Origin: Ramlibacter tataouinensis
GTDB taxonomy: Bacteria > Pseudomonadota > Gammaproteobacteria > Burkholderiales > Burkholderiaceae_C
Length of the DNA: 64,000 nucleotides
Direction of reading: 5' to 3'
Assembly (NCBI RefSeq): GCF_027941915.1
Contig: NZ_CP116009.1
Location: forward strand, 2,480,001 to 2,544,000
The translations under genes were made by a program, and so were the position numbers. Below, one piece after another: positions 6,821 to 16,429 of the stretch (its first letter is position 1; every line of letters begins with the position of its first letter). A model generated the notes under the pieces. That model saw nothing but the letters and a program-made list of their open reading frames with translations. It made no database searches and was not told the DNA's origin.

Positions 6821-9800
6821 GTGAACGCCCCCCTGCCCGAACACATTCGCAAGGCGCTCGAAACCGTCACCCTGGACGACAAATATTCGCTCGACTACGG
6901 GCGTGCCTTCATGAGCGGGGTGCAGGCGCTGGTCAAGCTGCCGATGCTGCAGCGCCAGCGCGATGCGCTGGCCGGCAAGAACACCGCCGGCTTCATCAGC
7001 GGCTACCGCGGCTCGCCGCTGGGCGGCTACGACCAGGCGCTGTGGAAGGCCAAGGACTTCCTGCAGGCCCAGCACATCGTGTTCCAGCCCGGCGTCAACG
7101 AGGAGCTGGCCGCCACCGCGATCTGGGGCACCCAGCAGCTGGGCTTCGCGCCGCAGGCGCCGCAGAAGTTCGACGGCGTGTTCGGCATCTGGTACGGCAA
7201 GGGCCCGGGGGTGGACCGCTGCTCGGACGTCTTCAAGCACGCCAACATGGCCGGCACCACGCCCTGGGGCGGCGTCATCGCGGTGGCCGGCGACGACCAC
7301 GTCGCCAAGAGCTCCACCGCCGCCCACCAGAGCGACCACATCTTCAAGGCCTGCGGCCTGCCGGTGTTCTTTCCGACCTCGGTGCAGGAAATCCTGGACC
7401 TGGGCGTGCACGCCTTCGCCATGAGCCGCTACTCGGGCGTGTGGGCCGGCATGAAGACGATCCAGGAGATCGTCGAGTCCAGCGCCACCGCCCTGATCGA
7501 CCCCGAGCGGGTGCAGGTGCGGCTGCCGCAGGATTTCGCGATGCCGCCGGGCGGCGTGCACATCCGCTGGCCCGACAGCGCGCTCGAGCAGGAAGCGCGG
7601 CTGTTCGACTACAAGTGGTACGCGGCCCTGGCCTACGTGCGCGCCAACCGCCTGAACCACAACGTGATCGAGGGGCCGAACGACCGGCTGGGCCTGATCG
7701 CCAGCGGCAAGGCCTACAACGACACCCGCCAGGCGCTGGCCGACCTGGGCCTGGACGAGGCCGAATGCCGGCGCCTGGGTATCCGGCTGCACAAGGTGGC
7801 CGTGGTGTGGCCGCTGGAGGCGCAGACCGCGCGCGAGTTCGCCACCGGCCTGCGCGAGATCCTGGTGGTGGAGGAAAAGCGCCAGGTGATCGAGTACCAG
7901 CTCAAGGAGGAGCTGTACAACTGGCGCGACGACGTGCGGCCCAACGTGGTCGGCAAGTTCGACGAGGGCCAGGACGGCTTTGCCGGCGGCGAGTGGTCGC
8001 GCGCCAACCCCACCGCCAACACCCTGCTGCGCGCCAACGCCGACCTGTCGCCGGCGCTGATCGCCCGTGCCATCGCGCGCCGGCTGCGCAAGCTGGGGCT
8101 GGACGCCAACACCAGCGTGCGCATCGATTCGAAGCTGGCGATCCTGGAGGCCAAGGAGCAGGCCATGCAGGCGCTGGAGGTCAAGGGCGACCGCGCGCCC
8201 TGGTTCTGTTCGGGCTGCCCGCACAACACCTCGACCGTGGTGCCCGAGGGTTCGCGCGCCATGGCCGGCATCGGCTGCCACTTCATGGCGACCTGGATGG
8301 ACCGCGCGACGGTCGGCTTCACCCAGATGGGCGGCGAGGGCGTGCCCTGGGTCGGCCAGCAGCCGTTCACCAACGAAAAGCACGTGTTCGCCAACCTGGG
8401 CGACGGCACCTACTTCCACAGCGGCCTGCTGGCGATCCGCCAGTCGATCGCCGCCGGCGTCAACATCACCTACAAGGTCCTGTACAACGACGCGGTCGCC
8501 ATGACCGGCGGCCAGCAGGTGGGCGAGCGGCCGGAGGGCCACTCGGTGCTGCAGATCGCGCAGTCGCTGGTGGCCGAGGGCGTGAGCAAGCTGGTGGTGG
8601 TGACCGACCAGCCGGAGAAGTACACGGTGGCCAAGCTGCCGCCGGGCGTGGGCGTCGAGCACCGCGACGAGCTGGACCGCCTCCAGCGCGAGTTCCGCGC
8701 CATCCCCGGCTGCACCGCCATCATCTATGACCAGACCTGCGCCACCGAGAAGCGGCGCCGCCGCAAGCGCGGCACGATGGTCGACCCGGCCGTGCGGGTG
8801 GTGATCAACGACCTGGTGTGCGAGGGCTGCGGCGACTGCAGCGTGCAGAGCAACTGCCTGTCGGTCGAGCCGCTGGAGACCGAGTTCGGGCGCAAGCGCA
8901 CGATCAACCAGAGCACCTGCAACAAGGACACCAGCTGCCTGAAGGGCTTCTGCCCCAGCTTCGTCACCGTCGAGGGCGGCAAGCTCAAGTCCAAGGCGAA
9001 GGCCAAGGCCGCTTCGCCCTACGAGCTGGGCGAACTGCCCGAGCCGGCGCTGCCGCCGATCGACGGCGCCTGGGGCATCGTGGTGGCCGGCGTCGGCGGC
9101 ACCGGCGTGATCACCATCGGCCAGCTGCTGGGCATGGCCGGCCACATCGAAGGCAAGGGCATCGTCACCCAGGACGCCGCCGGGCTGGCACAAAAGGGCG
9201 GCGCCACCTGGAGCCACGTGCTGATCGGCAACCGGCCGGACGACATCCACACCACCCGGGTCGGCATGGCGGCCGCCGACCTGGTCATCGGCTGCGACCC
9301 GATCGTCACCGCTGGCAAGGAAACCGTGCTGCGGATGCGCCAGGGCCGCACCCACGTGGCGCTGAATTCGCACGGCGCGCCGACGGCGGCTTTCGTCAGG
9401 AACGCCGGCTGGTCCAACCCGGCCGACGCTTGCGCGGCGGAGGTCGCCAAGGCGGTCGGTGCAGAGGCGCTGGGCGCCTTCAATGCCGACGCCGCTGCCA
9501 CCCAGCTGATGGGCGACAGCATCTACACCAACCCGCTGATGCTGGGCTACGCCTGGCAGAAGGGCTGGATCCCGCTCGGCCGGGAGGCACTGCTGCGCGC
9601 GATCGAGCTCAACGGCGTGGCGGTGGACAACAACAAGGCGGCGTTCGAGTGGGGCCGCCGCGCCGCCCACGACCCCAAGCAGGTGCAGCAGCTGCTGGCG
9701 CCGGCCCAGGTGATCGAGTTCAGGAAGCGCGAGACGCTGGACTCGCTGGTGGCGCGCCGGGTCGAATTCCTGACCGCCTACCAGAACGCCGCCTATGCCG

Positions 9801-10381
9801 CGCAGTACCAGGCCTTCGTCGAGCAGGTGCGCGCGGTCGAGGCGCCGCTGGGAAAGACCGCGCTGGCCGAGACGGTGGCGCGCTACCTGTTCAAGCTGAT
9901 GGCCTACAAGGACGAGTACGAGGTGGCGCGGCTGCATACCGAGACCGGCTTCCAGGAGCGCATCGCGGCCCAGTTCGAGGGCGACTACAAGGTGCACTTC
10001 CACCTGGCTCCGCCCTTGCTGGCCAAGCGCAATGCCAACGGCGAGCTGGTCAAGCGCAAGTACGGACCGGGCATGCTGCTGGGCTTCAGGGTGCTGGCGA
10101 AGCTGCGCGGCCTGCGCGGCACGCCGCTCGACCTCTTCGGCCGCACCGAAGAGCGCCGCAGCGAGCGCGCGCTGATCGGCGAGTACCGCCGCAGCATCGA
10201 GCAGGTGCTGGCGCGGCTGGACGCGGATCGCCACGCACTGGCGCTGGAGATCGCCGCCCTCCCCGAGCAGATCAAGGGCTACGGCCACGTGAAGGAGCGC
10301 AACCTGGCCGCCGCGCGGCAGCGCTGGGCCGGGCTGATGCAGCGCTGGGATGCGGCATCGGCGCAGCGCCAGGCCGCCTGA
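6821..10381 (+). CDS. Indolepyruvate ferredoxin oxidoreductase, fused alpha/beta type
   Basis: A 1186-residue single-chain member of the 2-oxoacid:ferredoxin oxidoreductase family, which decarboxylates arylpyruvates or branched 2-oxoacids to acyl-CoA with thiamine diphosphate and Fe-S clusters. The N-terminal part has GYRGSPLGGYD and a thiamine-binding region (CSGCPHNTSTVVPEGSRAM, then NLGDGTYFHSG). A cysteine cluster, CEGCGDCSVQSNC, lies near residue 670. The C-terminal gamma-type domain begins near 755 with GVGGTGVITIGQLLG. Translation starts at GTG 6821 behind GGAG at 6808-6811. It is divergent from an Lrp-family regulator. The exact substrate cannot be read from sequence; the usual product name is kept. 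Confidence 0.92.
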   Translation: MNAPLPEHIRKALETVTLDDKYSLDYGRAFMSGVQALVKLPMLQRQRDALAGKNTAGFISGYRGSPLGGYDQALWKAKDFLQAQHIVFQPGVNEELAATAIWGTQQLGFAPQAPQKFDGVFGIWYGKGPGVDRCSDVFKHANMAGTTPWGGVIAVAGDDHVAKSSTAAHQSDHIFKACGLPVFFPTSVQEILDLGVHAFAMSRYSGVWAGMKTIQEIVESSATALIDPERVQVRLPQDFAMPPGGVHIRWPDSALEQEARLFDYKWYAALAYVRANRLNHNVIEGPNDRLGLIASGKAYNDTRQALADLGLDEAECRRLGIRLHKVAVVWPLEAQTAREFATGLREILVVEEKRQVIEYQLKEELYNWRDDVRPNVVGKFDEGQDGFAGGEWSRANPTANTLLRANADLSPALIARAIARRLRKLGLDANTSVRIDSKLAILEAKEQAMQALEVKGDRAPWFCSGCPHNTSTVVPEGSRAMAGIGCHFMATWMDRATVGFTQMGGEGVPWVGQQPFTNEKHVFANLGDGTYFHSGLLAIRQSIAAGVNITYKVLYNDAVAMTGGQQVGERPEGHSVLQIAQSLVAEGVSKLVVVTDQPEKYTVAKLPPGVGVEHRDELDRLQREFRAIPGCTAIIYDQTCATEKRRRRKRGTMVDPAVRVVINDLVCEGCGDCSVQSNCLSVEPLETEFGRKRTINQSTCNKDTSCLKGFCPSFVTVEGGKLKSKAKAKAASPYELGELPEPALPPIDGAWGIVVAGVGGTGVITIGQLLGMAGHIEGKGIVTQDAAGLAQKGGATWSHVLIGNRPDDIHTTRVGMAAADLVIGCDPIVTAGKETVLRMRQGRTHVALNSHGAPTAAFVRNAGWSNPADACAAEVAKAVGAEALGAFNADAAATQLMGDSIYTNPLMLGYAWQKGWIPLGREALLRAIELNGVAVDNNKAAFEWGRRAAHDPKQVQQLLAPAQVIEFRKRETLDSLVARRVEFLTAYQNAAYAAQYQAFVEQVRAVEAPLGKTALAETVARYLFKLMAYKDEYEVARLHTETGFQERIAAQFEGDYKVHFHLAPPLLAKRNANGELVKRKYGPGMLLGFRVLAKLRGLRGTPLDLFGRTEERRSERALIGEYRRSIEQVLARLDADRHALALEIAALPEQIKGYGHVKERNLAAARQRWAGLMQRWDAASAQRQAA

Positions 10382-10475
10382 GTCGCGCCGCTGCGGCCGG
10401 CACGCCGGCAGCGCCGGGCGCCTCCCCCCACCGCCGGGCGCGTCCCGGGCACCGAAGGGCGTAGCGCCCCCGTCT

Positions 10476-10481
10476 TACAAT
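10476..10481 (+). promoter_or_regulatory. Promoter -10 element (TACAAT) of the yajC operon
   Basis: TACAAT followed by C lies 83 bases before the yajC GTG. No good -35 match is seen 17 bases upstream. The same TACAATC/GATAATC string precedes several other genes in this window. The expected start site near 10488 would put the following hairpin at the very 5' end of the transcript. Confidence 0.5.
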
Positions 10482-10490
10482 CCCACGCTT

Positions 10491-10530
10491 GCGCACCCGG
10501 GCGCAGCCCAGCGGCTGCGCCCGGGTGCGC
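10491..10530 (+). repeat. Perfect 18-bp hairpin in the yajC leader
   Basis: Left arm GCGCACCCGGGCGCAGCC (10491-10508), four-base loop CAGC, right arm 10513-10530 with no mismatch. It is much more stable than needed for a terminator and has no immediate T run; TTTTT occurs only at about 10547. It lies between the predicted promoter and the yajC ribosome-binding site, so it should form in the leader RNA. Alternatives are a terminator for the upstream oxidoreductase gene or a protein-binding palindrome. Confidence 0.7.
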
Positions 10531-10563
10531 TCTGCCAAAGAACGCCTTTTTGCTGGAGCCCCC

Positions 10564-10890
10564 GTGTTCATTTCCTCCGCCTTTGCCCAGACCGCCCCGG
10601 CCACCGGCGGCGACATGCAGTCCTCCCTGATGAGCATGCTGCCGCTGGTGCTGATGTTCGTGGTGCTGTACTTCGTCATGATCCGGCCCCAGATGAAGCG
10701 CCAGAAGGAGCACCGCTCGATGATCGAGGCGCTGGCCAAGGGCGACGAAGTCGCCACCGCCGGCGGCGTGCTGGGCCGCGTCACCCGCCTGGGCGAGACC
10801 TATATCACCGTCGAGGTCGCCAGCGGCGTCGAGATCCAGGTGCAGCGCAGTGCCGTCGTCCAGGTGCTGCCCAAGGGCACCATCAAGTAA
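10564..10890 (+). CDS. yajC: Preprotein translocase subunit YajC
   Basis: YajC is a small single-pass inner-membrane protein of the SecDF-YajC accessory complex. The GTG at 10564 is preferred because GGAG (10555-10558) sits five bases upstream and the protein then starts VFISSAFAQTAP, as in relatives. An in-frame ATG at 10489 would read through the leader hairpin. The 108-residue product has one transmembrane helix (MLPLVLMFVVLYFVMI), then the conserved RPQMKRQKEHR and GDEVATAGGVLGRVTRL segments. secD follows after 70 bases. Confidence 0.93.
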   Translation: MFISSAFAQTAPATGGDMQSSLMSMLPLVLMFVVLYFVMIRPQMKRQKEHRSMIEALAKGDEVATAGGVLGRVTRLGETYITVEVASGVEIQVQRSAVVQVLPKGTIK

Positions 10891-10960
10891 CAGCCGCACC
10901 GGCGCTGCGGCCGGGCGGGAACTCCCCGCCGGCCGCCGGCTCAAGGGTTCAGGCTCGACC

Positions 10961-12841
10961 ATGAACAGATACCCGCTCTGGAAGTACGCGATCCTCCTGG
11001 TCGCGCTGGTGGTGGGGGTGCTCTACACCCTGCCCAATTTCTTCGGCGAGGCGCCCGCGGTGCAGGTGTCCTCGGCCCGCTCCACCGTCAAGGTGGACGC
11101 CTCCACGATGGCCCGGGTGGAGCAGGTACTGGCGGCGGCCGGCGTCCAGCCCGAGGCGGTGACGCTGGACGCCAACTCGGTCAAGGTGCGGCTGGACACC
11201 ACCGACGCCCAGCTCAAGGCGCGCGACGCCATCCAGCACGCGCTGGCGCCCAACCCCGACGACGCCTCCTACGTGGTGGCGCTGAACCTGCTGTCCGACT
11301 CGCCGCGCTGGCTGTCGGCGATCGGCGCCGCCCCCATGTACCTGGGCCTGGACCTGCGCGGCGGCGTGCACTTCATGCTGCAGGTGGACATGCAGGCGGC
11401 GCTGACCCAGCGCATGGAGTCCATGGCCGGCGACCTGCGCACCCAGCTGCGCGAGGCCGGCGTGCGCCACAGCGGCATCGCCCGCAACGGCCAGCAGATC
11501 GAGGTGCGCCTGCGCGACCAGCCGACCCTGGCGGCGGCGCGGCGGGTGCTGCAGGACCAGTTCCAGGACCTGCAGGTGGCGCAAACGCAGGAAGGCAGCG
11601 ACTTCAAGCTGGTCGCCAGCTTCAAGCCGGAATCCGCGCGGCGGGTGCAGGAGCAGGCGCTCAAGCAGAACATGACCACCCTGCACAACCGGATCAACGA
11701 GCTCGGCGTGGCCGAGCCGGTGATCCAGCAGCAGGGGCTGGACCGCATCGTGGTGCAGTTGCCCGGGGTGCAGGACACCGGCCGGGCCAAGAGCATCCTG
11801 GGCCGCACCGCCACGCTGGAGATGCGGCTGGTCGATGAAAGCAGCGAGGCGCGCGCCGCCGAACTGGGCACCGGGCCGGTGCCGTTCGGCTCCGAGCGGT
11901 TCCTGGAGCGCGACGGCCGCCCGGTGATCCTCAAGAAGCAGGTGATCCTGACCGGCGACAGCCTGAGCGACGCCCAGCCCGGCTTCGACCAGCAGACCCA
12001 GCAGCCCAAGGTGGACCTGACGGTCGATGCCAAGGGCGGGCGCATCATGCGCGACGTCAGCCGCGAGAACCTGAAGAAGCGGATGGCGATCCTTCTCTTC
12101 GAGAAGGGCAAGGGCGAGGTGCTGACGGCGCCGGTGATCCAGGGCGAGCTGGGCACGCGCTTCCAGATCTCCGGCAGCATGACCGTCAACGAGGCCAACG
12201 ACCTGGCGCTGCTGCTGCGCGCCGGCTCGCTGGCCGCGCCGATGGAGATCATCGAGGAGCTGACCATCGGCCCCAGCCTGGGCGCCGAGAACATCAGCAA
12301 GGGCTTCCACAGCGTGGCCTGGGGCTTCGCCGCCATCGTGGCCTTCATGGCGGTGTACTACATGCTGTTCGGGGTGATCTCCGGCATCGCGCTGGCGGTC
12401 AACCTGCTGCTGCTGGTGGCCATCCTGTCGATGCTGCAGGCCACCCTCACCCTGCCCGGCATGGCCGCCATGGCGCTGACGCTGGGCATGGCGATCGACG
12501 CCAACGTGCTGGTCAACGAGCGGATCCGCGAGGAATTGCGCGGCGGCGCGGCGCCGCAGGCGGCGATCCACGCCGGCTACGACCGGGCCTGGGCCACCAT
12601 CCTGGACTCCAACGTCACCAGCCTGATCGCCGGCCTGGCCTTGCTGGCGTTCGGCTCCGGGCCGGTACGCGGCTTCGCGGTGGTGCACTGCATCGGCATC
12701 CTGACCTCGATGTTCTCCGCGGTGTTCTTCTCGCGCGGGCTGGTGAACTACTGGTACGGGCGCCAGAAGAAGCTCAAGTCGGTTTCCATCGGCACGGTCT
12801 GGCGCCCGAGCCCGGACAGCGCTATAACCCGGGCGGAATAA
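10961..12841 (+). CDS. secD: Protein translocase subunit SecD
   Basis: SecD uses the proton gradient with SecF to drive late steps of protein export through SecYEG. The 626-residue product has an N-terminal transmembrane helix (WKYAILLVALVVGVLYTLPN), the P1 head motif GLDLRGGVHFML near residue 128, a large periplasmic region, and five C-terminal membrane segments that include GMAIDANVLVNERIREEL, the RND-type motif D4 region. Start at ATG 10961 gives the standard N terminus. It lies between yajC and secF in one operon. Confidence 0.95.
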   Translation: MNRYPLWKYAILLVALVVGVLYTLPNFFGEAPAVQVSSARSTVKVDASTMARVEQVLAAAGVQPEAVTLDANSVKVRLDTTDAQLKARDAIQHALAPNPDDASYVVALNLLSDSPRWLSAIGAAPMYLGLDLRGGVHFMLQVDMQAALTQRMESMAGDLRTQLREAGVRHSGIARNGQQIEVRLRDQPTLAAARRVLQDQFQDLQVAQTQEGSDFKLVASFKPESARRVQEQALKQNMTTLHNRINELGVAEPVIQQQGLDRIVVQLPGVQDTGRAKSILGRTATLEMRLVDESSEARAAELGTGPVPFGSERFLERDGRPVILKKQVILTGDSLSDAQPGFDQQTQQPKVDLTVDAKGGRIMRDVSRENLKKRMAILLFEKGKGEVLTAPVIQGELGTRFQISGSMTVNEANDLALLLRAGSLAAPMEIIEELTIGPSLGAENISKGFHSVAWGFAAIVAFMAVYYMLFGVISGIALAVNLLLLVAILSMLQATLTLPGMAAMALTLGMAIDANVLVNERIREELRGGAAPQAAIHAGYDRAWATILDSNVTSLIAGLALLAFGSGPVRGFAVVHCIGILTSMFSAVFFSRGLVNYWYGRQKKLKSVSIGTVWRPSPDSAITRAE

Positions 12842-12850
12842 GGCACAGCC

Positions 12851-13801
12851 ATGGAGTTCTTCAAGATCGGCCGCGACATCCCGTTCATGCGGTATGCGCT
12901 GGTGTTCAACGTGATCTCCTTCCTCACGTTCGCACTGGCGGTGTTCTTCCTGGTCACGCGCGGGCTGCACCTGTCGGTGGAGTTCACCGGCGGCACCGTG
13001 ATGCAGGTCAGCTACGCCCAGGCGGCGGACGTCGAGGGCGTGCGCAAGACGGTGGCCGACCTCGGCTACAAGGACGTGCAGGTGCAGAACTTCGGCACCG
13101 CCCGCGACGTGATGATCCGGCTGCCGGCCCAGAAGGGCGTCAGTTCGGCCCAGCAGAGCGAGCAGGTGATGACCGCGCTCAAGAACGCCGAACCCGCGGT
13201 GACGCTCAAGCGCACCGAGTTTGTCGGTCCGCAGGTGGGCGAGGAACTGGCCACCGACGGGCTGAAGGCGATGGGCATGGTGATCGTCGGCATCATCATC
13301 TACCTGGCGTTCCGCTTCGAGTGGAAGTTCGCGGTGGCGGCGATCATCGCCAACCTGCACGACGTCATCATCATCCTGGGCTTCTTTGCCTTCTTCCAGT
13401 GGGAGTTCTCGCTGTCGGTGCTGGCGGCGGTGCTGGCGGTGCTGGGCTACTCGGTCAACGAGTCGGTGGTCATCTTCGACCGGATCCGCGAGGCGTTCCG
13501 GCGCTTCCGCAAGATGAACACCCACGAGATCATCGACCACGCCATCACCGCCAACATCAGCCGCACCATCATCACCCACGGCTCGACCCAGGTGATGGTG
13601 CTGTCGATGCTGCTGTTCGGTGGCCCGACGCTGCACTACTTCTCGCTGGCCCTGACGGTCGGCATCTTGTTCGGCATCTACTCCTCGGTGTTCGTGGCTG
13701 CGGCCATCGCCATGTGGCTGGGGGTCAAGCGCGAGGACCTGGTCAAGTCCGGGCCGCGCAAGGAAGACCCCAACGACCCCAATGCGGGGGCCGTGGTCTG
13801 A
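12851..13801 (+). CDS. secF: Protein translocase subunit SecF
   Basis: SecF partners SecD in the inner membrane. The 316-residue product has the expected N-terminal helix, then the periplasmic entry FTGGTVMQVSY near residue 44, and a C-terminal bundle of helices with the family signature GYSVNESVVIFDRIRE near residue 199 and ISRTIITHGSTQ. It begins nine bases after the secD stop. The next gene starts seven bases after its stop, so a DUF1631 protein is probably on the same message. Confidence 0.95.
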   Translation: MEFFKIGRDIPFMRYALVFNVISFLTFALAVFFLVTRGLHLSVEFTGGTVMQVSYAQAADVEGVRKTVADLGYKDVQVQNFGTARDVMIRLPAQKGVSSAQQSEQVMTALKNAEPAVTLKRTEFVGPQVGEELATDGLKAMGMVIVGIIIYLAFRFEWKFAVAAIIANLHDVIIILGFFAFFQWEFSLSVLAAVLAVLGYSVNESVVIFDRIREAFRRFRKMNTHEIIDHAITANISRTIITHGSTQVMVLSMLLFGGPTLHYFSLALTVGILFGIYSSVFVAAAIAMWLGVKREDLVKSGPRKEDPNDPNAGAVV

Positions 13802-13808
13802 GCCGGAA

Positions 13809-16409
13809 GTGACCCCGACCCCGCCTCCCAGCCAAAGCAGCGTCGTCGCACGCCAGGCGCGCGAGCATTTCGTCGCGCAGCTGGAAGGGGTGCTGCAGCC
13901 GCTGTCGGATGCCATCCGGGCGCGCCTGCTGGAGCTGATGGACACCGCCGCCGGCAGCCGCGAGGCCCAGGACCGGCGCGACGCGATGCTGGATTTCGAG
14001 CACCAGCGCCACGCCTGGGTCGATGCCACGGCGAGCGCCTGGCGCAAGGCGGTGGCGCCGCCCACCGCCACCGCGCGGGTCCGGCTGGAGGCGCTCGATC
14101 TCGCGCTGATGGGCGACGACGTGGTCGAGAACAAGATCCTCGCCTCGCGGCTGGCGCTGGCCGTGCTGGAGAAGGCGACCTGGGAGCTCAACGAGATCAA
14201 GGTCCGCATGGAGCATCTGGACGGCCAGGAACTGGCCAGCCACGACGTGCTGCGGGCCGAGGCGGTGGCCCAGCTGATGGTGGAGCAGTGGGGCGCCAGC
14301 GGGCTGCCGCGGCCGACCTGGGTGCAGGTGCACGAGCTGATCCACAAGCACATGATCGAGCGCATGCAGGCGGCCTACCGGTCCACCAACGAGTTGCTGG
14401 TCGCGCGCGGCGTGCTGCCCGATATCGACCTGAGCGCGCGGGTCCGGCGCGGCGCGCCGGCGCCGACTTCGCGGCCGGCGCCGGCCAGCGGCGGGAGTGC
14501 CGGTCATGGCGCGGCTGGTGGCGGTAGCGGTGGCGGCGGTAGCGGCGGCGATGCCAGGCCGGGCGGCGGTGCCGGTGCGGTTCGTGGCGCCGCTGGCGCT
14601 GGCGGTGGCGGTGGTTTTTCCGGCGGCATGGCCGGCGGCCGGCCCGGCGGCGGTGGCGGTGGCGGTTTCGGCGTTGCTTCGGGCGACGCAGCCGCCAGCG
14701 GTGCTGCCGGTTACGCCGGCACCGGCGAGGCGGCGGACGGCGGCACACTGGCGGCACCGGGTTTCGGCGGCTACGCCGGCGCCGCGAGCGCCGGCGGCGG
14801 CCGGGGCCGCGGCGGCGCGGCTTCCACCTATGGCGGTCACACGCGCGGCCTGGGCAGCGGCGTCGCCGACGAAACCCGCATGATGACGTCCAGCACGCCG
14901 CTGGCCCGCGCGCGCATGCGCGCGACCGGCGTGATCGGCCAGTTGAAGCGCCTGCTCACCGAGAAGGCCGGCTTCGACCCACGCCAGGCGGTGGCGCCGT
15001 CGCCGGCCCTGGCGGAGGCGATCAGCCAGCACGCCGGTGCGGTGGCGAGCCGGATGCAGACCCAGGCTGCCGGCCACGACACGGTGGGCGAGGTCGTGGT
15101 CTATGACGATGCCGCGGTCGAACAGGCGGTCGCCGACTTGCGCCAGCGCAGCGGCGAGCTCAAGAAGAAGGCGGCCACCACCAGCGAGAAAGCCACGATC
15201 GAGATCGTGGCGCTGATGTTCCAGGCCATCCTGGCCGAGGAGCGCATCCCGCCGGGTGTGCGGGTCTGGTTCGCGCGCCTGCAGATGCCGGTGTTGCGGC
15301 TGGCGCTGGCCGAGCCGGAGTTCTTCGGAACGCTGGAGCATCCGGCGCGGCTGCTGATCGACCGCATGGGATCGTGCGTGCTGGGCTTCAATGCCGCCAC
15401 CATCGGCGGCAGCGCACTGGAGGCGGAGATCAAGCGGGTGGTGCAGGTGATCGAGCAGTACCCCGAGACCGGCCGCCGCGTGTTCCAGCTGGTCTACGAC
15501 GAATTCCAGAAGTTCCTCGCCAGGTTCCTGACCGAGAAGAGCGACACCCAGCGGCTGGTGAGCATCGCCCAGCAGGTCGAGCAGAAGGAGGCGATGGCGA
15601 TCCAGTACACCATCGAGCTGCGCAAGATGCTGGCCGACGTGCCGGTGCGCGAGGAGATCCGCGAGTTCCTGTTCAAGGTCTGGGCCGAGGTGCTGGCCGT
15701 GGCTGCGGTGCGCCATGGGCCGCAGCACGCGGACACGGTGGCGCTGAAGAAGTCGGCCGCCGAGCTGGTGTGGTCGGCCAGCGCCAAGCCGAACAAGGCC
15801 GAGCGCACCAAGGTGATCCAGGAGCTGCCGGCGCTGCTGCAGCGCCTGCGCCAGGGCATGGGGTTGATGGGGCTCGATGCCGCGCAGCAGGAAAAGCACA
15901 TCAAGGTGATCAGCGACACCCTGGCCGATGCCTTCAGGTCCAAGACCGAGGCGATCCCGCAGGGGCAGATCGATGCCATCGGCAAGCGGCTGGCGCACCT
16001 GGAGGACTTCATCAGCGACGATCCTTCGGCCGACCTGCCGCTGGACCAGGAGGCGCTGGAGATGATGCTGGGCATCGACGCCTCGATGATCGAGGTGGTG
16101 GCCGGCGGCGGCTCGCGCCCCAACGACGCCATGCTGGCCTGGGCGGCGGAACTGCAGCAGGGCACCTGGTTCACGCTGGACCACAACGGCCAGGTGCACC
16201 AGGTGCAATACGTCTGGCGCAGCCAGCGCAACCAGTTGCACCTGTTCGCCTCGTCCGACGGCCGCAGCTTCCTGCTGCAGATGCGACGCCTGGGCGCCTA
16301 CCTGCAGGCCGGGCTGCTGCTGCCGGCGGAGGAAGAGGCGCTCACGGTGCGCGCCACGCGCGAGGCGCTGGCGCGGCTGGATGCGAATCCCGAACGGCTG
16401 CTTGCGTAA
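13809..16409 (+). CDS. DUF1631-family protein of unknown function
   Basis: A protein of about 866 residues matching the Burkholderiales DUF1631 family. GTG 13809 is chosen because it follows secF by seven bases behind GGAAG; an ATG at 13782 would overlap secF. The N-terminal 200 residues are helical and charged. Residues about 214-354 are a Gly/Ala-rich low-complexity linker (runs such as GGGGFSGGMAGGRPGGG). The C-terminal half is again helical and ends in a small beta-rich module (GTWFTLDHNGQVHQVQYVWR, then HLFASSDGRSFLLQMRRLG). No signal peptide, membrane helix or catalytic motif is recognised, so it is probably cytoplasmic. Its function is unknown. Confidence 0.85.
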   Translation: MTPTPPPSQSSVVARQAREHFVAQLEGVLQPLSDAIRARLLELMDTAAGSREAQDRRDAMLDFEHQRHAWVDATASAWRKAVAPPTATARVRLEALDLALMGDDVVENKILASRLALAVLEKATWELNEIKVRMEHLDGQELASHDVLRAEAVAQLMVEQWGASGLPRPTWVQVHELIHKHMIERMQAAYRSTNELLVARGVLPDIDLSARVRRGAPAPTSRPAPASGGSAGHGAAGGGSGGGGSGGDARPGGGAGAVRGAAGAGGGGGFSGGMAGGRPGGGGGGGFGVASGDAAASGAAGYAGTGEAADGGTLAAPGFGGYAGAASAGGGRGRGGAASTYGGHTRGLGSGVADETRMMTSSTPLARARMRATGVIGQLKRLLTEKAGFDPRQAVAPSPALAEAISQHAGAVASRMQTQAAGHDTVGEVVVYDDAAVEQAVADLRQRSGELKKKAATTSEKATIEIVALMFQAILAEERIPPGVRVWFARLQMPVLRLALAEPEFFGTLEHPARLLIDRMGSCVLGFNAATIGGSALEAEIKRVVQVIEQYPETGRRVFQLVYDEFQKFLARFLTEKSDTQRLVSIAQQVEQKEAMAIQYTIELRKMLADVPVREEIREFLFKVWAEVLAVAAVRHGPQHADTVALKKSAAELVWSASAKPNKAERTKVIQELPALLQRLRQGMGLMGLDAAQQEKHIKVISDTLADAFRSKTEAIPQGQIDAIGKRLAHLEDFISDDPSADLPLDQEALEMMLGIDASMIEVVAGGGSRPNDAMLAWAAELQQGTWFTLDHNGQVHQVQYVWRSQRNQLHLFASSDGRSFLLQMRRLGAYLQAGLLLPAEEEALTVRATREALARLDANPERLLA

Positions 16410-16429
16410 TCCGCTTCGCTCCAACAGAA

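Noticed and set aside
6776..10288. Minus-strand open frame of 1170 codons opposite the indolepyruvate oxidoreductase gene
   Set aside because: In high-GC DNA the antisense frame of a long gene often lacks stops. The translation is low-complexity (Ala/Gly/His/Arg/Val-rich) with no recognisable domain, while the plus-strand protein is a full family member.
10949..14365. Minus-strand frame of 1138 codons opposite secD and secF
   Set aside because: Antisense shadow of two confidently identified Sec genes.
14450..14870. Gly/Ala-rich stretch considered as a separate gene or sequencing error
   Set aside because: The reading frame is continuous on both sides and similar linkers occur in DUF1631 proteins; other frames give no better product.
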